Below, piece after piece: positions 13,854-17,697 of a stretch of 17,697 bases of DNA. Positions within the stretch are counted from its first letter, which is position 1. Every line of letters begins with the position of its first letter. The DNA lies in the NCBI GenBank assembly GCA_023457715.1, contig JAEWKR010000148.1, positions 1 to 17,697 of the forward strand. Direction: 5' to 3'. The stretch is from Verrucomicrobiota bacterium (GTDB taxonomy: Bacteria; Verrucomicrobiota; Verrucomicrobiia; Opitutales; Opitutaceae). The notes under the pieces were generated by a model, which was not told the DNA's origin, did no database searches, and saw only the letters and a program-made list of their open reading frames with translations. Position numbers and translations under genes: made by a program.

Positions 13854-15362
13854 ATGAAACTCCTCGCTTCTCCTGAAATCTGGTTCGTCACGGGCAGCCA
13901 GCACTTGTACGGGCCGGAAACGCTCAAGCAGGTCGCCGTCGATTCCCAGGCCATCGTGGCCGGGCTGAGCGCCTCCAAGCGGATCCCGCTCAAGGTCGTC
14001 TACAAGCCGACGGTGAAATCTTCGGAGGAAATCCGCGCGGTATGTCTCGAGGCCAACAACGATGTGAACTGCGCGGGCCTGATCCTGTGGATGCACACGT
14101 TCTCGCCGTCGAAAATGTGGATCTCCGGGCTGAACGCGCTGCGCAAGCCGTTCCTGCATCTGCACACGCAGTTCAACCGCGACCTGCCCTGGGGCACGAT
14201 CGACATGGACTTCATGAACCTGAACCAATCGGCGCACGGCGACCGCGAGGCCGGGTTCATCCACAGCCGCATGCGCCTGAGCCGCAAGGTGGTCGTCGGC
14301 CACTGGCAGGACGGCGAGGTCCAGGAGCGGATTGCAGCCTGGATGCGCGTGATGCGCGCCTGGCACGACTGGCAGGGGGCGAAGTTCTGCCGGTTCGGCG
14401 ACAACATGCGCCAGGTGGCCGTGACGGAGGGCGACAAGGTCGCCGCCGAGATGAAGTTCGGTTTCGCGGTGAACGGGTACGGCATGGGCGATCTCGTCGC
14501 CAGGGTGAACGCGGCGTCCGATCGGGAGATCGATGCCCTCGTCGCCGTGTACCAGGATGAATTCGCGGTGGCGAAGGAGCTGCGCAAAGGGGGTTCAAGG
14601 CACGACGCGCTGCGCTACAGCGCCCGGCTCGAAGTGGGACTTCGCGCCTTCCTCGAGGAAGGCGGCTTCAAGGGTTTCACGACCACCTTCGAGGACCTGC
14701 ATGGCCTCAAGCAGCTTCCCGGCATGGCGGTGCAGCGGCTGATGGCCGACGGGTACGGCTTCGCCGCCGAAGGCGATTGGAAGACGGCGGCGCTGCTCCG
14801 CGCGATGAAGGTCATCGGCGCGGATCTCGACGGCGGCACCTCGTTCATGGAGGACTACACCTATCACCTTTCACCCAAGGGGCACCAGGTGCTGGGCGCG
14901 CACATGTTGGAAATCTGCCCGACCATCGCCGCCACCAAGCCAACGGTGGAGGTTCATCCGCTCGGGATTGGCGGGAAGGACGATCCGGTGCGCCTGGTGT
15001 TCGATGCGGCCACCGGCCCGGCGATCAACGCGTCGCTGGTCGACATGGGCAACCGGTTCCGGCTCGTCGTCAACGAAGTCGACGCCGTGAAGACGCCGAA
15101 GCTGCCGAAACTGCCTGTCGCCCGCGCGGTGTGGGAATGCCGCCCGGACTTCAAGACGGCGTGTGCCGCCTGGATTCTGGCCGGCGGAGCGCACCACACC
15201 GGCTACAGCTATACCGTCACCACCGAGCACATGGAGGATTTCGCGACGGTGGCCGGCATCGAACTCGCGGTGATCAACGCCGACACGAAGCTCAGCCAGT
15301 TCAAGCAGGACCTGCGCAACAACGAAGTGTACTATCACCTCGCGCAGGGAATACGGGTGTAA
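13854..15362 (+). CDS. araA: L-arabinose isomerase
   Basis: A 502-residue enzyme that interconverts L-arabinose and L-ribulose using a Mn2+ ion. The length equals that of typical AraA proteins. The catalytic and metal residues fall where expected from the E. coli enzyme: Glu306 (AAEGDWK), Glu333 (SFMEDYTYH), His350 (LGAHMLE) and His448 in GGAHHTGYS. The N-terminal EIWFVTGSQHLYG (8-20) is the family hallmark, and HTQFNRDLPW (104-113) is also typical. The ATG at 13854 is directly before this motif. It is preceded by a CTCTCAA heptamer array and no obvious Shine-Dalgarno. The stop is followed by a palindromic repeat region and araD. Confidence 0.98.
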   Translation: MKLLASPEIWFVTGSQHLYGPETLKQVAVDSQAIVAGLSASKRIPLKVVYKPTVKSSEEIRAVCLEANNDVNCAGLILWMHTFSPSKMWISGLNALRKPFLHLHTQFNRDLPWGTIDMDFMNLNQSAHGDREAGFIHSRMRLSRKVVVGHWQDGEVQERIAAWMRVMRAWHDWQGAKFCRFGDNMRQVAVTEGDKVAAEMKFGFAVNGYGMGDLVARVNAASDREIDALVAVYQDEFAVAKELRKGGSRHDALRYSARLEVGLRAFLEEGGFKGFTTTFEDLHGLKQLPGMAVQRLMADGYGFAAEGDWKTAALLRAMKVIGADLDGGTSFMEDYTYHLSPKGHQVLGAHMLEICPTIAATKPTVEVHPLGIGGKDDPVRLVFDAATGPAINASLVDMGNRFRLVVNEVDAVKTPKLPKLPVARAVWECRPDFKTACAAWILAGGAHHTGYSYTVTTEHMEDFATVAGIELAVINADTKLSQFKQDLRNNEVYYHLAQGIRV

Positions 15363-15666
15363 CTCGAAGAAATCACAAAATCCAAAAGTCCAAACGTCCA
15401 AAGAAATTCCAAAACCCAATGGTCAAAACATTGGGATTTGAAGACTGGGATTTGTTTGGGATTTGGACTTTTGTGATTTGGGATTTTCCAACCGATGCTC
15501 GAAGAACTGAAACGCGAAGCCTACGTATAGCTCCAACAAATCCCAAACTCCAAACGTCCAAAGCTCCAAATAATATCCAGGATCAAAATCTCAAACCGGG
15601 CTCAGGCTTTTGAATTTTGGGATTTGTTTGGGATTTGGACTTTTGTGATTTGGGATTTTCCAACCG
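15363..15666. repeat. Two palindromic CCAAATC-type repeat elements in the araA-araD gap
   Basis: Two stretches of about 120 bp (about 15367-15490 and 15530-15661) each have a left half rich in TCCAAAA/GTCCAAA/CGTCCAAA units. The right half, rich in GGATTTG/TTTGGGA units, is roughly its reverse complement, so each could fold into a long hairpin. The right half of each ends in the same 49 bases before an araD-like ATG. The first is followed by a relic of the araD 5' end, the second by the real gene. Confidence 0.8.
15446..15530 (+). pseudogene. Duplicated araD 5' end: 49-bp leader plus 11-codon relic
   Basis: Bases 15446-15525 repeat 15618-15697 over 80 bp with two differences, 172 bp apart. 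The copy includes the 49 bases before the start codon and the first ten araD codons. The relic reads MLEELKREAY, then one Val codon and TAG (15495-15530); the true araD reads MLEELKREAYEANLL. The two differences fall in the codons for Arg (CGC/CGT) and Glu (GAA/GAG) and are both silent. If translated, it would be an 11-residue peptide from a leader identical to that of araD. Confidence 0.9.
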
Positions 15667-16371
15667 ATGCTCGAAGAACTGAAACGTGAGGCCTACGAGG
15701 CCAATCTGCTGTTGCCGAAGAACGGGTTGATCAACCTGACCTTCGGCAACGCCAGCGCCATCGACCGCGCGCGGGGGATCTTCGCGATCAAGCCGAGCGG
15801 GGTCGATTACACCGTGCTGAAGCCAGAGGACATGGTGCTGGTGGACCTCGACGGGAAAAAGGTGGAGGGGACGCTGAATCCCTCCTCCGACACTCCCACG
15901 CACCGGCGGCTTTACCTGGGGTTCGCGGCGGTCGGGGGCGTTGTGCACACGCACTCGTCGCATGCGACGGCGTTCGCCCAGGCGGGCCGGCCCGTGCCGA
16001 TCTTCGGCACCACGCATGCGGACTATTTCTATGGCGAGATTCCGGTGACCCGGAAGATGACGGCGCAGGAAATCGCGTCGGCCTACGAATGGGAAACAGG
16101 TTCGGTGATTCTGGAGCGCTTCGCCGGGATCGATCCGCTGGACTGCCCGGCGGTGCTGGTGAACCGGCATGCGCCCTTCACCTGGGGGCCCACGGTGGCC
16201 AAGGCGGTGGAGGTGGCCATCGCGGCGGAGTGCTGCGCCCACATGGCGCTGATGTCGCTGCAACTGGAGCCGAAGCTGGCGCCGATCGAGCCGGAACTGT
16301 TGAACAAGCACTTCAAGCGCAAGCATGGCCCCGGAGCGTATTATGGGCAGCCGGCGAAGCCGGGTGTTTAG
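15667..16371 (+). CDS. araD: L-ribulose-5-phosphate 4-epimerase
   Basis: A 234-residue class II aldolase-family epimerase that converts L-ribulose-5-phosphate to D-xylulose-5-phosphate, the last step of arabinose entry into the pentose phosphate pathway. It matches E. coli AraD closely along its length: LPKNGLINLTFGNASAIDR (16-34), KPSGVDY (42-48), PSSDTPTHR (72-80), VVHTHSSHAT (92-101), GTTHADYFYG (114-123), YEWETG (140-145) and LLNKHFKRKHGPGAYYGQ (211-228). The metal and catalytic positions Asp75, His94, His96, His168 and Asp119 are in place. The family normally ends near YYGQ; the last six residues, PAKPGV, are encoded by a 5-bp hairpin and the stop borders a TTTTGGG array. Confidence 0.97.
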   Translation: MLEELKREAYEANLLLPKNGLINLTFGNASAIDRARGIFAIKPSGVDYTVLKPEDMVLVDLDGKKVEGTLNPSSDTPTHRRLYLGFAAVGGVVHTHSSHATAFAQAGRPVPIFGTTHADYFYGEIPVTRKMTAQEIASAYEWETGSVILERFAGIDPLDCPAVLVNRHAPFTWGPTVAKAVEVAIAAECCAHMALMSLQLEPKLAPIEPELLNKHFKRKHGPGAYYGQPAKPGV

Positions 16372-16406
16372 GGTTTTGGGTTTTGGGTTCTGGGTTCTGG
16401 GTTTTG
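16351..16406. repeat. GC hairpin with 3-nt loop plus TTTTGGG array at the araD end
   Basis: CCGGC (16351-16355) and GCCGG (16359-16363) pair around GAA inside the last codons of araD. The TTTAGGG, TTTTGGG, TTTTGGG, TTCTGGG, TTCTGGG, TTTTGCC units follow within 10 bp. It is the same composite layout as at 2715, 5980, 11581 and 11694. Confidence 0.8.
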
Positions 16407-16426
16407 CCCGCTTCCTTCAGCTCTTG

Positions 16427-16492
16427 CCTCACGCAAAGGTCGCCAAGGTCGCAAAGGTTCAGACCAAGAACCTTCGTGACCTTTGCGTGAGG
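16427..16492. repeat. Long inverted repeat of CGCAAAGGT type, possible terminator
   Basis: CCTCACGCAAAGGTCGC (16427-16443) pairs with GTGACCTTTGCGTGAGG (16476-16492) with one mismatch. The left arm contains 9-bp units CGCAAAGGT, CGCCAAGGT, CGCAAAGGT. It sits between araD and the regulator gene and could end the araBAD transcript or be a small dispersed palindromic element. Confidence 0.75.
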
Positions 16493-16507
16493 AAGTCAGG
16501 AAGAGAA

Positions 16508-16538
16508 ACAGGCTCGGGGTGAGAGCCTTGGGGCCTGT
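16508..16538 (+). promoter_or_regulatory. Nested inverted repeat upstream of the LacI-family gene
   Basis: ACAGGC (16508-16513) pairs with GCCTGT (16533-16538), and inside it GGCTC (16511-16515) can pair with GAGCC (16523-16527). It lies about 45 bp before the regulator start. It may be a leader hairpin or a binding site; no further support is visible. Confidence 0.3.
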
Positions 16539-16583
16539 CGTATCCGCTTGCGGAACTGGAGCCACTTGACTGTCATGCGCGTC

Positions 16584-17651
16584 ATGGGACGCGTCACGCT
16601 GAACGACATCGCGAAGAAGGTCGGGTATTCGAAGAACACGGTGTCGCTGGCGTTGCGGGGTGACTCGCAGATCCCCGCAGCCACGCGCGATCGCATTCGC
16701 GCCGTGGCGGAGGAGATGGGCTACCAGCCCAATGCGATCGTCGCGCACTTGATGGCGCAGCTGCGGTCGAGCCAGTCGCCGCGCTTCCAAGCCAAGCTCG
16801 CGCTCGTGAACGCGAATCGCGACCAGAACGCGTTTCGCTCCCACCCCACCATTCCGACCTATGTCGAAGGCTGCGAGCGGCGGGCGGCGCGCCTGGGTTA
16901 CGGGTTTGATCGGTTTTGGCTGCACGACACGAGCATGCGGGCCGAAACCTGGATCCGCGTGCTGAACACTCGCAACATCGCGGGCATCATCCTGGTGGGG
17001 TTGATGGATCAGAACCGCCTTCCCGCCCACCTTCGGCCGGTTTGGGAGACATTTCCGACGGTCGTCACGGGCGTGCGGACGCGCGAACCGGCGTTGTCGT
17101 TCAGTTCGGTCGACCACCACAGCCTGGTGCTGACGGCGGTCGAGAGCGCGCTCAGCCTGGGCTATGGGCGGCCGGCGCTGGTGCTCGACGACGTGATTGA
17201 CCGGCTGGTGGAGCGACGTTTCTCGGCCGGCTTTTTGACGGCGCAGGACGCGTTGCCGCAGAAGGCGCGACTGCCCGTGTTTCGGATGCTCAACGAAGCG
17301 GTGCAGAACCCCAAGGTGTTCTACACCTGGATGGACCGCCACAAGCCGGACGTGATCTTCACCCTCTACAACGTGGTTTTCGACTGGCTGAAAGCGCGTG
17401 GGATGCGCGTACCGGAGGACATGGGGGTGATTCAGCTCGAGTGGCGGGCCTCACGGCCGGAGATCGCGGGCATGAACCAGCACAATGACGTGACCGGCGA
17501 GGCCGCGGTGGACCTGGTGGTGAGTCAGATTCACAACAATGAGCATGGTGTGCCGTCGTTTCCGCGGGCGACCCTGATCGGGCCCACGTGGGTGCACGGG
17601 CGGAGCGTGCGCGGCGCGACGGCGTTGGCGGAGTTGCAGGCTAGAGGCTAG
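16584..17651 (+). CDS. LacI-family transcriptional regulator
   Basis: A 355-residue DNA-binding repressor or activator of the LacI/GalR family. The helix-turn-helix VTLNDIAKKVGYSKNTVSLALRG (4-26) and the hinge region MGYQPNAIVAHLMAQLR (45-61) are standard; the rest is a periplasmic-binding-protein-like sensor domain. The ATG at 16584 puts the start three residues before the HTH; the ATG at 16575 and TTG at 16548 are alternatives. Lying directly after araBAD on the same strand, it is a good candidate for arabinose-pathway control, in place of the AraC protein used in enterics; the ligand is not known. The stop TAG lies in the second unit of a GGCTAGA/GGCGGTA heptamer array, which ends the reading frame. 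Confidence 0.93.
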   Translation: MGRVTLNDIAKKVGYSKNTVSLALRGDSQIPAATRDRIRAVAEEMGYQPNAIVAHLMAQLRSSQSPRFQAKLALVNANRDQNAFRSHPTIPTYVEGCERRAARLGYGFDRFWLHDTSMRAETWIRVLNTRNIAGIILVGLMDQNRLPAHLRPVWETFPTVVTGVRTREPALSFSSVDHHSLVLTAVESALSLGYGRPALVLDDVIDRLVERRFSAGFLTAQDALPQKARLPVFRMLNEAVQNPKVFYTWMDRHKPDVIFTLYNVVFDWLKARGMRVPEDMGVIQLEWRASRPEIAGMNQHNDVTGEAAVDLVVSQIHNNEHGVPSFPRATLIGPTWVHGRSVRGATALAELQARG

Positions 17652-17697
17652 AGGCGGGAGGCGGTAGGCGGTGGGCGGTAGGCTGTAGGCGGTAGGC
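17639..17697. repeat. GGCTAGA/GGCGGTA heptamer array running off the window
   Basis: Eight clean 7-bp units, GGCTAGA, GGCTAGA, GGCGGGA, GGCGGTA, GGCGGTG, GGCGGTA, GGCTGTA, GGCGGTA, begin inside the last codons of the LacI-family gene and continue to the window edge. Confidence 0.9.

Overview
The window is GC-rich and carries about fourteen intact protein genes. The gaps between them are long and packed with short tandem repeats and hairpins. A soil or freshwater Verrucomicrobiota of the Opitutales type would fit the mix of an araB-araA-araD set with a LacI-type regulator, a glycan-assembly cluster and weak Shine-Dalgarno signals. No rRNA or marker gene is present, so this placement is tentative.

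Layout. 1-2.6 kb: small single genes, namely two VOC-fold proteins, a GNAT acetyltransferase and a four-helix membrane protein of unknown role. 2.6-3.9 kb: a gene-free stretch of six tandem composite repeat units. 3.9-9.0 kb: a minus-strand glycan-assembly operon reading ligase/polymerase-like membrane protein -> GT4 glycosyltransferase -> deacetylase-fold protein -> WecG/TagA/CpsF glycosyltransferase. 9.3-11.6 kb: a divergent plus-strand pair, a GT2 glycosyltransferase overlapping by ATGA with a protein carrying nucleotidyltransferase motifs. 11.9-17.65 kb: araB, araA, araD and a LacI-family regulator, all on the plus strand.

How the genes work together. AraA converts L-arabinose to L-ribulose, AraB phosphorylates it, and AraD epimerises L-ribulose-5-phosphate to D-xylulose-5-phosphate. 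The adjacent LacI protein is the likely local regulator. The glycosyltransferase block probably builds and polymerises or ligates a lipid-linked exopolysaccharide or O-antigen; the initiating enzyme, flippase and export proteins are not in the window.

The most unusual feature is the intergenic DNA. At least a dozen arrays of unrelated sequence share a period of about 7 bp (unit types TTTGAGA, TTTCAGC, TTTTGGG, GTCGAAC, CTCTCAA, TTTAGGC, GGCGGTA, GGGTAGC, GGTCCCT). Several sit directly after a small perfect GC hairpin with a 3-nt loop. Stem sequences differ between copies while pairing is kept. Arrays or palindromic elements reach into the 3' ends of several genes and supply their last codons or stop codon. 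The 5' end of araD, with its upstream array, is duplicated, leaving an 11-codon relic. I could not run a search, so novelty of the repeats is unverified.
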